Source: Mycobacterium montefiorense
GTDB lineage: Bacteria > Actinomycetota > Actinomycetes > Mycobacteriales > Mycobacteriaceae
Length of the DNA stretch: 64,000 nucleotides
Assembly: GCF_003112775.1 (NCBI RefSeq)
Contig: NZ_BFCH01000007.1
Location: 4,900 to 68,899 of the forward strand
Reading direction: 5' to 3'
Below are positions 32,323 through 40,404 of this stretch, piece by piece. The translations under genes were made by a program, and so were the position numbers. The notes below the pieces were generated by a model. The model had not been told where the DNA came from, ran no database searches, and saw nothing but the letters and a program-made list of their open reading frames with translations. The number at the start of each line of letters is the position of its first letter. Within the stretch, counting starts at the first letter, position 1.

Positions 32323-33203
32323 GCACGCGCTCCGGCGATCTGGGTGGGACGAACGCCGGGTTGCCCGACGACGAACAGGTGACCCGCCCGGTCGTGGAGC
32401 ACTTCGATCGGGACGCCGTAGAGCGCGCTGAGCTGATCGGCGGTGATCACCTCCTCGGGCGTTCCGATCACGGCCGACCCGCGGGCGATGTAGATAACGC
32501 GATCGAGGTATGGCAGGACCGGATTCACGTCGTGGGCCACCATCAGAACGGTCACACCCTCTCGGCGGCAGATGTCGCCCACCAAAGCGCTGATCCCGGC
32601 CTGGCTGGGTACGTCGAGACTGTCGAGCGGCTCGTCGAGCAACAGCAGTTCCGGCTGGCGGATCAGAGCCTGCGCGATCAGCAACCGCTGCTGTTCGCCA
32701 CCGGAGCAGCGACCGATCGGGCGCCGGGCATAGTCAGCGGCGCCGACCACTTCGATCACATGCTCAAGCCGTCTTCGCCGCTGCGCAGACCGGCGCGGGG
32801 CCAGCACGCGGGCCAGTCCCGGCACGGGCGTTCCCCAGCGCGCGCCATCCAATCCCAGGGAAACCACGTCGACGCCGCGGATGCGTACGCTGGCGTCGAA
32901 CGCGCGTCGTTGCGGCAGATTACCGATCAGCTTGTTGCGTCGGCCGGGGCGCGCTCCTAGCACCTCAACCATGCCGTGCGAAGGTGTTAGCCCCAATAGG
33001 ACCTTGAGTAGCGTTGACTTCCCGCAGCCATTCGGTCCGAGTACCGCGACGAATTCCCCGGCGGCGAGATCGAGGGAGACGTCCGACCACACCGTCTTGC
33101 CACCCACCACGGCTGACGCGCCGCGCATCCGGACGCTGATCTCGCGGGCCACCGGCGCGGGGGCAACGTGCTGGCTGGCGTCGACAGGGCCCGCGCCGGT
33201 CAT
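32319..33203 (-). CDS. Metal ABC transporter ATP-binding protein, ZnuC-like
   Basis: A 294-residue ABC ATPase. Walker A GPNGCGKST is at residues 56-64, the signature is CSGGEQQR and Walker B is LLLLDEPLDSLD. The D-loop reads SLD and the H-loop is VAHDVN. It drives metal import together with the two permeases and the lipoprotein. ATG at 33203 directly follows the stop of the lipoprotein gene with no spacer. The N-terminal 20 residues before the NBD are a short extra tail. Confidence 0.9.
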   Translation of the reverse strand: MTGAGPVDASQHVAPAPVAREISVRMRGASAVVGGKTVWSDVSLDLAAGEFVAVLGPNGCGKSTLLKVLLGLTPSHGMVEVLGARPGRRNKLIGNLPQRRAFDASVRIRGVDVVSLGLDGARWGTPVPGLARVLAPRRSAQRRRRLEHVIEVVGAADYARRPIGRCSGGEQQRLLIAQALIRQPELLLLDEPLDSLDVPSQAGISALVGDICRREGVTVLMVAHDVNPVLPYLDRVIYIARGSAVIGTPEEVITADQLSALYGVPIEVLHDRAGHLFVVGQPGVRPTQIAGARA

Positions 33204-34154
33204 CTACTTTCCTGTTGCGCTATGCAGAGCATCGGCCAGGCCAGACAACTGTGCGGATTGCCAATCCTGAAACGACACGTTTATCGGCGACAGTGTCTCG
33301 GTCACCGTAGTGACGGGAATTCCCTGTTTCGTGGCCGCGTCGACTTGGGCCTGCACATCCGGGGTGTTGTTTTGGGTGTTCAACACGTACACCTTGAGCG
33401 ACTTGGCGGCGATCTGGTGGTCGATGGTCGCCTTGTCCGCCGGCGAGGGATCGGTGCCTTCACTGATTGCCTTGAGAAACTCCGGCGGCGTAATCAGGTT
33501 GAGCCCCAACGCATCCGAGAGTGGGGAAAAGATCGACTCGCTGGCGCCGACGGGTGTCCCAGCGTATTTGGCTCTGATGCTGGCGATTAAGCTGCGGTAG
33601 TTGGACAGGCCCTGGTTGAGGAACTGCTGGTTGCGCTGATCGAAATATCCCGAGTCGCTCGGGTCGGCCTTCTTGTAGGCGGCGGTGATCGCATCGGCAA
33701 CCTTGGTTACCGAGCCAGGCGAATACCACTGATGCGGGTTTCCGCCCGCGGCGACTCCAACGGTGTCGCCGACGTTGACCACGGCGCGGTTCGGATTCGG
33801 GTCGGACACAAGCATTTTGTCGACCCAGGTGTCGTACCCGATACCGTTTTCGACTACCACCTTCGCGTCGGCAACCATGCGTGCATCCGCAGCCAACGGG
33901 TCATAGCTGTGCGGGTCAGTGTTGGGGTTGGTGATGATGCTGGTCTCCTTCACCCGGTCACCCCCCAGCTGCGCGGCGATGCTGCCCCACGCGTTTATCG
34001 TGGCAACAACCACAAGCCTGGCACCGGCGCTGCCCGTGCTGGTAGGTCCGGATTGCGACACGTTGCCGCTGCTACACGCAACCGCGCCCAGTATCGCGAC
34101 TAGGTGCATCGCTACCAATGCCGCTAACCGGCGTTGACCAGGTCGACCTGCCAT
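33204..34154 (-). CDS. Metal-binding lipoprotein of ABC transporter, ZnuA-like
   Basis: A 316-residue cluster A-1 metal-binding protein, anchored outside the membrane as a lipoprotein. The signal peptide is RRLAALVAMHLVAILGAVAC with Cys as the lipidation site. Likely metal ligands are His in DPHSYDP and GNPHQWYSP plus a C-terminal Glu/Asp. The His-rich loop found in many ZnuA proteins is missing, which weakens the zinc assignment. ATG at 34154 is preferred because GGAG lies 9 bases before it; an in-frame ATG at 34169 has no ribosome site and would sit only 11 bases from the operator-like box. M. tuberculosis Rv2059/Rv2060 seem to be related but incomplete versions (memory). Confidence 0.87.
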   Translation of the reverse strand: MAGRPGQRRLAALVAMHLVAILGAVACSSGNVSQSGPTSTGSAGARLVVVATINAWGSIAAQLGGDRVKETSIITNPNTDPHSYDPLAADARMVADAKVVVENGIGYDTWVDKMLVSDPNPNRAVVNVGDTVGVAAGGNPHQWYSPGSVTKVADAITAAYKKADPSDSGYFDQRNQQFLNQGLSNYRSLIASIRAKYAGTPVGASESIFSPLSDALGLNLITPPEFLKAISEGTDPSPADKATIDHQIAAKSLKVYVLNTQNNTPDVQAQVDAATKQGIPVTTVTETLSPINVSFQDWQSAQLSGLADALHSATGK

Positions 34155-34179
34155 CGCACCGTTCTCCATTCCAGCTTAT

Positions 34180-34194
34180 TGGCAATCATTTTCA
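34180..34194. promoter_or_regulatory. Candidate Zur/Fur box upstream of the metal-binding lipoprotein gene
   Basis: TGGCAAT-C-ATTTTCA fits a Fur-family 7-1-7 inverted repeat of the form TGAAAAT-n-ATTTTCA, with 5 of 7 and 7 of 7 matches in the two halves. On the minus strand it is overlapped at its upstream edge by TATTAAT (34200-34194), a plausible -10 element. Binding here would block the promoter of the metal transporter genes. Confidence 0.6.
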
Positions 34195-34305
34195 TTAATA
34201 TGCGCGACGCTAGCACGCGATTGTGGCGTTCGCATCCAACCGCTCGGCGTGCGATTGACAACGTGCATAGTCGCGGGCGGGCACGACGAATTGGCGCTTC
34301 CACGG

Positions 34306-34641
34306 CTAACTTCCGGCGCTGGGGTCGGTGGCTGCGCTGTCGGTGGACAGGAGTTCGGGGCAATAGATGCCGGCGGCAGCTTTGGCGAATTTGGCGGCGC
34401 TGGCCATCGTGAATGCGGGGTTGAGGTCGCGGATGTCTCGGACGATGTCGAGTTGTGAGGTTCCCGAGCTGGCCAAGTCGCATACCTTCTGGCCCGCTTT
34501 GATGGCGTGGTCGGGGTCGCGGAAGGTGATGCCCGCCTGGTTGAGCGCGGCCAGGAAGGCGTCGTCATCGGGGTCGGCGTGTGCCGGTGCGGCCACAGCG
34601 ATTACCACCAGGACGCCGGCCAGCAGCGGTGAGACTTTCAT
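34306..34641 (-). CDS. Secreted DUF732-family protein
   Basis: A 111-residue exported protein of a family found mainly in mycobacteria. A signal peptide (SPLLAGVLVVIAVAAPAHA) ends at an AxA site before DPDDDAFLAAL. The mature part has the DUF732 pattern: DAFLAALNQAGI, GQKVCDLASSG with one Cys, and GIYCPEL with a second Cys, probably forming a disulfide. The function is unknown. The frame stays open upstream, but ATG at 34641 gives the exact signal peptide and begins 8 bases after the PPE stop, so it is coupled to the PPE genes. A 136-bp gap separates it from the lipoprotein gene. Confidence 0.85.
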   Translation of the reverse strand: MKVSPLLAGVLVVIAVAAPAHADPDDDAFLAALNQAGITFRDPDHAIKAGQKVCDLASSGTSQLDIVRDIRDLNPAFTMASAAKFAKAAAGIYCPELLSTDSAATDPSAGS

Positions 34642-34649
34642 AGCTGTCG

Positions 34650-35864
34650 TCACCCGGCCGCAGGTGGGCGCCCGACGACGCGGGGGCGGAACCCATAGAT
34701 CGGATCGGCGAACTCGTCCTCGTGCGAACCGGGCAGACCTACCAGGGGCACCCCCGGCATGCCCACTGCCCCAGCCTCTTCCATCACCATCGGGGTTGCG
34801 GCGCCAAAGCTGTGGTATGCCCCGGCGCCCACCTGAGTCGTCGCCGCGACTGTGCTGACCGTTGCGCCGCTGCCGGCCCAAGTCGGAGGCACCGATAGGG
34901 CGCCTAGCAGGCTCGCCTGCCCCAGCCCCGCTGTCGCCGCGGCGCCGGGCACGCTCACCGCTGAGGCCAGCGACGCGCTACCACCAAGACCGGCCGCCAG
35001 ATCCTCCAGTCCCGACGTGGTTGCCCCAACCGCGCCCAGGGAATTCAGCGACACCTGCGAATCGACGAAAGTCGTCGGGTTCAGAATTCCGTTGGTGGTG
35101 AACCCGTTGGACACGCCGGAGACCGAGGCGTTGTTGACGAAGGCTCCGATCAGATTCGGATTGGAGTTGCTGAAGAAGTTCATGATGCCGGCAAGTCCGG
35201 TGGTCGACGTGTTCGAATTGGGCGACAGACCGAGCCAGTCCCAGATGCTGGTCGGCTGAGGAGCCGCGGCGGCGTTAGCACCCGCGTCGTTGCTGGCGTC
35301 GAGAACCGCGTTGGCCTGCAGGGCCGTTGCGTCCGCAGTGGTGTCGGACCGCGGTTGGCTGAACGGCGTCATTTGGCTGGCCGCGCGTGAGGCGCTGGTG
35401 TAGCTGGTCATCGCGGAGGTATCTTGCGCCCACATCTCGCCGTATTGGGAGTCGGTGGCCGCGATCGCTGGAGTGTTCTGGCCGAAGATGTTTCCCGCCA
35501 ACAGCTTTGCTTGCAGGGCGCGGTTGGCCGCGACGAGCGGTGGGGGCACCGTCGCGGCGAATGCGGCCTCGAAAGCGGCCGCGGCCGCGTTGGCTTGCGC
35601 GCCGGCCTGCTCAGCCTGGATTGCGGTGGTGTCCAACCAGGCCAGATACGGGCCGATCGCCGCCGCCATCTTCGCCGACGCCGGACCCAGCCAGCCCTCA
35701 CTGACGAGCGACTTGATCACCGCGTCGTAATTGGTTGCTGCGGAACGTATCTCAGCAGCCATGACATTCCACGCGGCCGCGGCGGCCAACAATGATCCCG
35801 GCCCGGGGCCGGCATACATTTTGGCCGAGTTGATCTCCGGCGGCAATGCTCCAAAATTCAGCAT
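34650..35864 (-). CDS. PPE family protein, SVP subfamily (downstream copy)
   Basis: A 404-residue PPE protein. The N-terminal domain begins [18 protein letters not shown], with the PPE motif at residues 8-10 and the GWLGPAS motif near 57 that includes the conserved WxG-type turn; it spans about 180 residues. The C-terminal part carries GALSVPPTW, the GxxSVPxxW hallmark of the PPE-SVP subgroup. ATG at 35864 has AGGAGA eight bases upstream. There is no PE partner gene nearby. It is tandem with a second PPE 21 bases upstream and followed at 8 bases by the DUF732 gene. Export through an ESX type VII system is expected from the family. Confidence 0.9.
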   Translation of the reverse strand: MLNFGALPPEINSAKMYAGPGPGSLLAAAAAWNVMAAEIRSAATNYDAVIKSLVSEGWLGPASAKMAAAIGPYLAWLDTTAIQAEQAGAQANAAAAAFEAAFAATVPPPLVAANRALQAKLLAGNIFGQNTPAIAATDSQYGEMWAQDTSAMTSYTSASRAASQMTPFSQPRSDTTADATALQANAVLDASNDAGANAAAAPQPTSIWDWLGLSPNSNTSTTGLAGIMNFFSNSNPNLIGAFVNNASVSGVSNGFTTNGILNPTTFVDSQVSLNSLGAVGATTSGLEDLAAGLGGSASLASAVSVPGAAATAGLGQASLLGALSVPPTWAGSGATVSTVAATTQVGAGAYHSFGAATPMVMEEAGAVGMPGVPLVGLPGSHEDEFADPIYGFRPRVVGRPPAAG

Positions 35865-35885
35865 GACATCTTCTCCTGAAATCTC

Positions 35886-37034
35886 TTAACCGGCGGCCGG
35901 CGGACGGGGCATGACGACGGGACGAACCCCATAGCGCGGGATAGCGCGGCGCAGTCTGCGGCCGTTGCCGCCCAGCGGCCCTGCCACGCCTCCCGGCCCG
36001 CCCGCCGCCGGCGCCCCGGCGGACCCAATATCGCCAAGGCCGCTGACTGGTGCCGCGGCTTGGCCGGGGGTGATATTGGCGGCCGAGTCCCAGCTCTGCG
36101 GCACCGACATGGAACCCACCAGATGTGCGTTGCCCACGCCGGCAGAAGCGGAAGTAAGGCCCGCCGAACCGGCCGTGCTCGACGCCAGCGCGGCATTCCC
36201 GCCGCCCTCGGCGCCAAAAGCGAAGTCCTCTAGACCCGACAACGTCGTGGCGCGTGTCGCCATCGAACCCACTGCCGTCCCAATGATGGACTGCGGGTTG
36301 AACGGACCACCGGCGATGATGCCGTTGAGGATGTCGTTGCTGAAGAAGTTGCTTCCCAGGAAGCTGCCCAGCGCGGTGTTGTTCGACCCGTCCAACCAGC
36401 CGGTCAGATAGCCGATAGACGATCCCGACGTGGGCGCGGCATCCGCGTCGGCCGCCGAATTAGCGGCCTGATTGACCGTCTGATTTTGTCCGGCCACCGC
36501 GTCGGGGGTGGTGTTCGTGCGCGGAGACGTGAACGGCGTCATCTGTGCCGCGGAGTTCGAGGCGGTGGCATAGTCGCCCATCGCCTCGGCATCCCGAGCC
36601 CACATGTCGGCGTATTCGGCGTCAGTCGCCGCGATCGCCGGGGAGTTCTGCCCAACAACGTTGCCGGCCACCAGGTTCGCCAGCAGCGTGCGGTTGGCCA
36701 CGACGACCGGCGGGGGCACCGTCATCGCATACGCGGCCTCAAAAGCCATCGCCGCCGCATCGGCCTGCGCACCGGCCTGCTCGGCCTGAGCCGCCGTAGC
36801 GTTCAGCCAAGTCATAAAGGGTACGGCCGCGGCCAACATCGACGCTGACGACGGGCCGTGCCAGCCCACCGTGATCAGCTCCCTGATCACGGAATCATAA
36901 TCGATTGCTGCAGAACGCATTTCAGCCGCAATCGACCTCCAGGCGACAGCGGCCGCCAACAATGGCCTCGACCCAGGACCGGCGTACAACCTGGCCGAAT
37001 TCACCTCCGGCGGCAGCAACGCAAAATCCAGCAT
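35886..37034 (-). CDS. PPE family protein, SVP subfamily (upstream copy)
   Basis: A 382-residue PPE protein starting MLDFALLPPEVNSARLYAG, with GWHGPSS near residue 58 and the SVP hallmark GSMSVPQSW near residue 310. It is a clear paralogue of the next gene; both end with an Arg/Pro-rich tail finishing RPPAAG. Two adjacent ATG codons exist; the second (37034) is preferred because the GAGGGGG site is better spaced and the protein then begins like other PPEs. It is the first gene of the minus-strand run, 110 bases downstream of a strong Fur-type box. No PE partner is encoded next to it. Confidence 0.9.
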   Translation of the reverse strand: MLDFALLPPEVNSARLYAGPGSRPLLAAAVAWRSIAAEMRSAAIDYDSVIRELITVGWHGPSSASMLAAAVPFMTWLNATAAQAEQAGAQADAAAMAFEAAYAMTVPPPVVVANRTLLANLVAGNVVGQNSPAIAATDAEYADMWARDAEAMGDYATASNSAAQMTPFTSPRTNTTPDAVAGQNQTVNQAANSAADADAAPTSGSSIGYLTGWLDGSNNTALGSFLGSNFFSNDILNGIIAGGPFNPQSIIGTAVGSMATRATTLSGLEDFAFGAEGGGNAALASSTAGSAGLTSASAGVGNAHLVGSMSVPQSWDSAANITPGQAAAPVSGLGDIGSAGAPAAGGPGGVAGPLGGNGRRLRRAIPRYGVRPVVMPRPPAAG

Positions 37035-37037
37035 CAT

Positions 37038-37353
37038 TCCCCCTCAGCGCTTAGACCGCGGCATTCGTGCAGCGCGCAACAACGCCCTCACCCCCGCCGG
37101 GCGCAGCTCTGGCCGGCGATCCGGATGGCGGGCGTGTCCTTGGTGATAATGGTTTTCATTAAGGAATGTACGGTACTGACCTGGGATACGCGTCGAAAAG
37201 TGATTCGAGGCAACAAGTGTGGTCACCGCGGGCAAGGCCCTCAGCGGCCTTCGGAAGCCGAAGGATCGGACTCGGTAAGACTGGCTGATCAGCGTATTCC
37301 GGTCACGGAATGAAAACACAGCTCCGCGACTAATTTTTAGTTACGTTAACGCG
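37038..37353. other. 316-bp divergent regulatory region between PPE and flavodoxin-like genes
   Basis: No supported gene lies here; short frames on both strands lack family features and codon bias. The region contains one Fur-family box (37144-37158) and an AT-rich segment at 37331-37350 just before the flavodoxin-like ATG. Both divergent genes could be controlled from it. Confidence 0.65.
37144..37158. promoter_or_regulatory. Candidate Zur/Fur box upstream of the PPE-metal transport run
   Basis: TGATAAT-G-GTTTTCA matches the 7-1-7 pattern TGAAAAT-n-ATTTTCA at 6 of 7 positions in each half. It is 110 bases upstream of the PPE start and 196 bases upstream of the divergent flavodoxin-like start. 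Together with the similar site at 34180-34194 it suggests coordinated control by the Fur/Zur protein encoded at the end of the run. Confidence 0.65.
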
Positions 37354-38040
37354 ATGACTTCCGATGAAGCCGCCGGCCGCCGGCCTCGGGTGCTGCTCCT
37401 CTACTACACGTTCACCGGGCAGGCGCTGCGGGTGCTGGAAGCCGCGGGAGAGGTTTTCAGTGAGCGTGGCTTCCAGGTAGACAAAGCCCGGATCGAGTTC
37501 ACCGATCATCGTTGGGCACAGCGCTTCTCGCGCGTCCCGCTACGCCACGCGATGCTCGATCTACTCAGCATGCTTCCCGCCCAAGCCCGCCGCGCCGCCG
37601 GGGAAATCCGAACCCCGGACGAGGTGCGAAACGGGAACTACGACCTGGTCTGCATCGGATCATCGACATGGTGGTTCACCATGAACATGCCGGTGCGCAC
37701 CTTCTTGAAATCCGACGACGCAGGCAAGCTGCTCGCCGGCACACCCTTCGCCGCGTTCTGCGTGTGCCGTCGCTACTGGCGCGGGAATTTCGCGCAGGCG
37801 CGCAAACTCGGGGAAAAGCGCGGCGGACAGTATTTGGGCGGCATCCACTTCGAATACCTCGGCGGACAGTTCGCCTCCGGGCTCTCGATGATCAGCTACC
37901 TGCGGTCCGGCCGATACCGTGACCGATACTTCGGCGTGCCGATTCCGGCAACCAACGTCCAGCCCTATCAGCTCGAGCAGACCCGGCACTTCGCCGTTGA
38001 ACTCGCGGATCGCTTGCTCATGCAGCCGGCGCCGCGCTGA
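37354..38040 (+). CDS. Flavodoxin-like protein
   Basis: A 228-residue protein with a flavodoxin-type fold. The N-terminal strand and FMN phosphate loop are VLLLYYTFTGQALR (residues 13-26), and LVCIGSSTWWFTMNMPVR near residue 95-110 is the second FMN loop. It lacks a signal peptide and membrane segments. It has an extended middle (RFSRVPLRHAMLDLLSMLP) and a C-terminal region with SGRYRDRYFG, so it is longer than simple flavodoxins; a flavin-dependent reductase role is possible but unproven. No ribosome site precedes the ATG, which follows an AT-rich stretch, so leaderless translation is possible. It is divergent from the PPE genes. Confidence 0.72.
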   Translation: MTSDEAAGRRPRVLLLYYTFTGQALRVLEAAGEVFSERGFQVDKARIEFTDHRWAQRFSRVPLRHAMLDLLSMLPAQARRAAGEIRTPDEVRNGNYDLVCIGSSTWWFTMNMPVRTFLKSDDAGKLLAGTPFAAFCVCRRYWRGNFAQARKLGEKRGGQYLGGIHFEYLGGQFASGLSMISYLRSGRYRDRYFGVPIPATNVQPYQLEQTRHFAVELADRLLMQPAPR

Positions 38041-38052
38041 GAGCGGCGCGGT

Positions 38053-39306
38053 TCAGCTCAGCCGGACCGTGTTCATCGATACCCCGGCGGCCGGTAGCCG
38101 GGTCAGCAAAGCGTCGCCCATCGCCGCGGCGGGCGTGAGCACGCCCCGCAAGTCGGAGAGCCGACCGCGATCGAACGCCAGCGCCAGACCACACTCGGCG
38201 AGCAGCACCCCGGTCCCGCTGTACGCGTCCAGCTGCTGCGCGAAGGTCCCCAGGTACCGAGCACCGGACGTCGTGGTGGTGTACGTCTGAGCCGTGTAGT
38301 GGCCGCGTTCGCGCATCTTCTCGCCCGGTCCGGTCCCTGGCCTTGCCAAGGGCGCTAACCATCGCTGCGGCACTCGGCGGAAGTGCCTGGTGCCCAACGC
38401 AAACGCACCCGCCAGTGTCCCGGTAACCACCCCGGAGGCGACCGGTGCGGCGAAGGACTTCCCCAGGCTCATGGTCTCCGAGTAACGAAACCTCCTGCCG
38501 TAAGGCCAGTTCTGTAATGCGTTGCTGCGCCGTACCACTCGAGTGTTGTGCGGCGCCCACATCAGGCCACCCAGCCAGAAGCCGGCAAGCTCGGGCGCGA
38601 TCCGACTGCCCCGGCGCCAGGCAAAGTCATGCTGGGGGCCGAGATCGGGTTCGGCACCTCGGTCGGGGGTCAGCGTATACGGGTCGTCCATCTGGTGGCG
38701 GGCCTCGGGATCGCTGGACGCGGTGCGCATCGACTCGAACTCCGAGGCGACGGTGCCTCCCGATCCCCCGCCCTGAAAGAACGAACGAAACACCAGCGTG
38801 GTGTCGCACAGCTCACCGGCGCCGTCGCCGCGTGCCCGTCGGTAGAGTTGATACACATTGAGATCTGAAGGGATCGAAGCGAATCCGCACGAGACGACGA
38901 TCCGGGCACCGGTGTCGACGGCCTGTTCGTGATACCGGTCGATGCTGTTCCGGACGAACATCACCTCACCGGTCAGGTCGACGTAGTCCGTCCCAGCCTT
39001 CGCGCACGCCGCCACCACCGGCAAGCCGTAAGTGGTGTAGGGACCTACCGTCGTCACGACCACCCTGGCGCGGGCCGCCATATCCTGCACCGGCGCCGGC
39101 TGTGCTGCATCGGCCACGATCAGCGGCCAATCGTGGGCGCTGCGGCCAAGGCTTTCGCGCGCGGCGAGCAACCGCTCACGTGAGCGCCCGGCCAGCGCGA
39201 TGCGGGCATCGCCGGCAACCCGTGCCAGGTATTGCGCCGTCAACTTGCCCGAGTAACCCGTGGCGCCGTAAACCATGATGTCGAACTCGCGCTCGGCAGA
39301 GCTCAT
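38053..39306 (-). CDS. Trans-acting enoyl reductase of DIM synthesis, Rv2953-like (saccharopine dehydrogenase-like fold)
   Basis: A 417-residue protein with an N-terminal Rossmann fold (IMVYGATGYSGKLTAQYLAR) and the long C-terminal region typical of the mycobacterial trans-acting enoyl reductases. Recalled similarity to Rv2953 is extensive, including SIPSDLNVYQLYRR, RRFRYSETMSLGKS and GVLTPAAAMGDALL; the paralogue Rv2449c looks less similar. In M. tuberculosis Rv2953 reduces the double bond left by PpsD, which has no ER domain, and PpsD here also lacks one. The gene is about 24 kb from ppsD and alone among unrelated genes, unlike its place in the M. tuberculosis DIM/PGL locus. It converges with the flavodoxin-like gene at a 12-bp gap. 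Confidence 0.85.
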   Translation of the reverse strand: MSSAEREFDIMVYGATGYSGKLTAQYLARVAGDARIALAGRSRERLLAARESLGRSAHDWPLIVADAAQPAPVQDMAARARVVVTTVGPYTTYGLPVVAACAKAGTDYVDLTGEVMFVRNSIDRYHEQAVDTGARIVVSCGFASIPSDLNVYQLYRRARGDGAGELCDTTLVFRSFFQGGGSGGTVASEFESMRTASSDPEARHQMDDPYTLTPDRGAEPDLGPQHDFAWRRGSRIAPELAGFWLGGLMWAPHNTRVVRRSNALQNWPYGRRFRYSETMSLGKSFAAPVASGVVTGTLAGAFALGTRHFRRVPQRWLAPLARPGTGPGEKMRERGHYTAQTYTTTTSGARYLGTFAQQLDAYSGTGVLLAECGLALAFDRGRLSDLRGVLTPAAAMGDALLTRLPAAGVSMNTVRLS

Positions 39307-39342
39307 TGGTGCTAGTCCCCCGCGACAGCCGTCGGCCCGGGG

Positions 39343-39825
39343 TCACCGCTCACGGGAACGCCTCTGGCGCAATCGGCGGTTCACCGACTCCGGCAACAGC
39401 GCCGTGACGTCACCGCCCAGCATCGCTACCTCTTTAGCCAACGACGACGACACGAACGAATACTGCGGCGCGGTGGCCACGAAAAATGTGTCCACGTTGG
39501 CGACGTGCTTGTTCATCTGCGCCATCTGCAACTCGTATTCGAAGTCGGTGCCGGTGCGCAGCCCCTTGACGATCGCGGTCATGCCGCGCGACGTGACGAA
39601 ATCCACCACCAGGCCCTGCCCGACCTCGACACGCAAGTTCGGCAAATGAGTCGTCGCCTCTTCGATCATCGCGACGCGTTCGTCGATGTCGAACATCCCC
39701 TTTTTGGCGGGGTTGGTCAGGATCGCGACGATCACCTCGTCGAACTGGGCCGCGGCGCGTTCGAACACGTCGATGTGGCCCAACGTCACCGGGTCAAACG
39801 AGCCCGGGCATACGGCGCCGCTCAT
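39343..39825 (-). CDS. coaD: Phosphopantetheine adenylyltransferase
   Basis: A 160-residue enzyme of coenzyme A synthesis that joins 4'-phosphopantetheine and ATP to give dephospho-CoA. The nucleotidyltransferase signature is present as [17 protein letters not shown] near residues 8-24, along with [12 protein letters not shown] and SSSLAKEVA near the C-terminus. Length and sequence match bacterial CoaD. It lies 24 bases downstream of rsmD on the same strand, the usual rsmD-coaD pair. Confidence 0.96.
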   Translation of the reverse strand: MSGAVCPGSFDPVTLGHIDVFERAAAQFDEVIVAILTNPAKKGMFDIDERVAMIEEATTHLPNLRVEVGQGLVVDFVTSRGMTAIVKGLRTGTDFEYELQMAQMNKHVANVDTFFVATAPQYSFVSSSLAKEVAMLGGDVTALLPESVNRRLRQRRSRER

Positions 39826-39849
39826 AAGCGACCAAGGTAGCAGGGCACG

Positions 39850-40404
39850 TCAGCCAAATTCGGCCAGCTCCAATCGGGTGTCGCCGTAAACTCGCTCCGG
39901 CCAGCTGATCCAGCCGTCCGGCCAGTTCAGCGGCGGCCCGGCGGCGGCACGCTCGATCACCGCGACGGTCGTCTCACCCACCCAGCCGTGCACGCTGAGC
40001 GCTGCCAAGACCGCCTGAACCTCGGCTGTCTCGACGTCGTAGGGCGGGTCGGCCAGCACCAGATCGACCGGGGCCGCGGCGCCGCCCGCCAGCACCATGG
40101 CCACCGCGCCCCGGCGCAGCGTCGCCCCCGGCAGGCCCAAGGTCTCGATGTTGCGCGCGATGACGGCCGCGGTGCGCTGATCGGACTCGACGAACAAGGC
40201 GGACCCCGCGCCTCTGGATAGCGCCTCCAAACCCAGCGCCCCCGAACCCGCGTAGAGGTCCAGCACCGCCAATCCGGTCAGATCCAGCCGCGACGAGATG
40301 ATGTTGAAAAGCGACTCGCGCACCCGATCGGTGGTCGGCCGGGTTCCCCGTGCCGGCACCGCGATGCGCCGGCCTCCGGCGACCCCGCCGATAATGCGGG
40401 TCAG
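39850..40404 (-). CDS. rsmD: 16S rRNA (guanine(966)-N2)-methyltransferase RsmD
   Basis: A 184-residue SAM-dependent methyltransferase for G966 of 16S rRNA. The family start [16 protein letters not shown] is followed by [12 protein letters not shown], the SAM motif [19 protein letters not shown] and the catalytic DPPY motif (LADPPYD). The frame is open far upstream inside the pyruvate carboxylase gene. The conserved N-terminus begins right after a CTG codon at 40404-40402 that overlaps the carboxylase stop as CTGA, so a rare CTG start is the best reading; no ATG, GTG or TTG lies at a fitting place before RIIGG. Confidence 0.9.
   Translation of the reverse strand: MTRIIGGVAGGRRIAVPARGTRPTTDRVRESLFNIISSRLDLTGLAVLDLYAGSGALGLEALSRGAGSALFVESDQRTAAVIARNIETLGLPGATLRRGAVAMVLAGGAAAPVDLVLADPPYDVETAEVQAVLAALSVHGWVGETTVAVIERAAAGPPLNWPDGWISWPERVYGDTRLELAEFG

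Noticed and set aside
37044..37319. A 91-codon minus-strand frame between the PPE genes and the flavodoxin-like gene
   Set aside because: It covers the Fur-type box and promoter area, lacks a ribosome site and has no family features.
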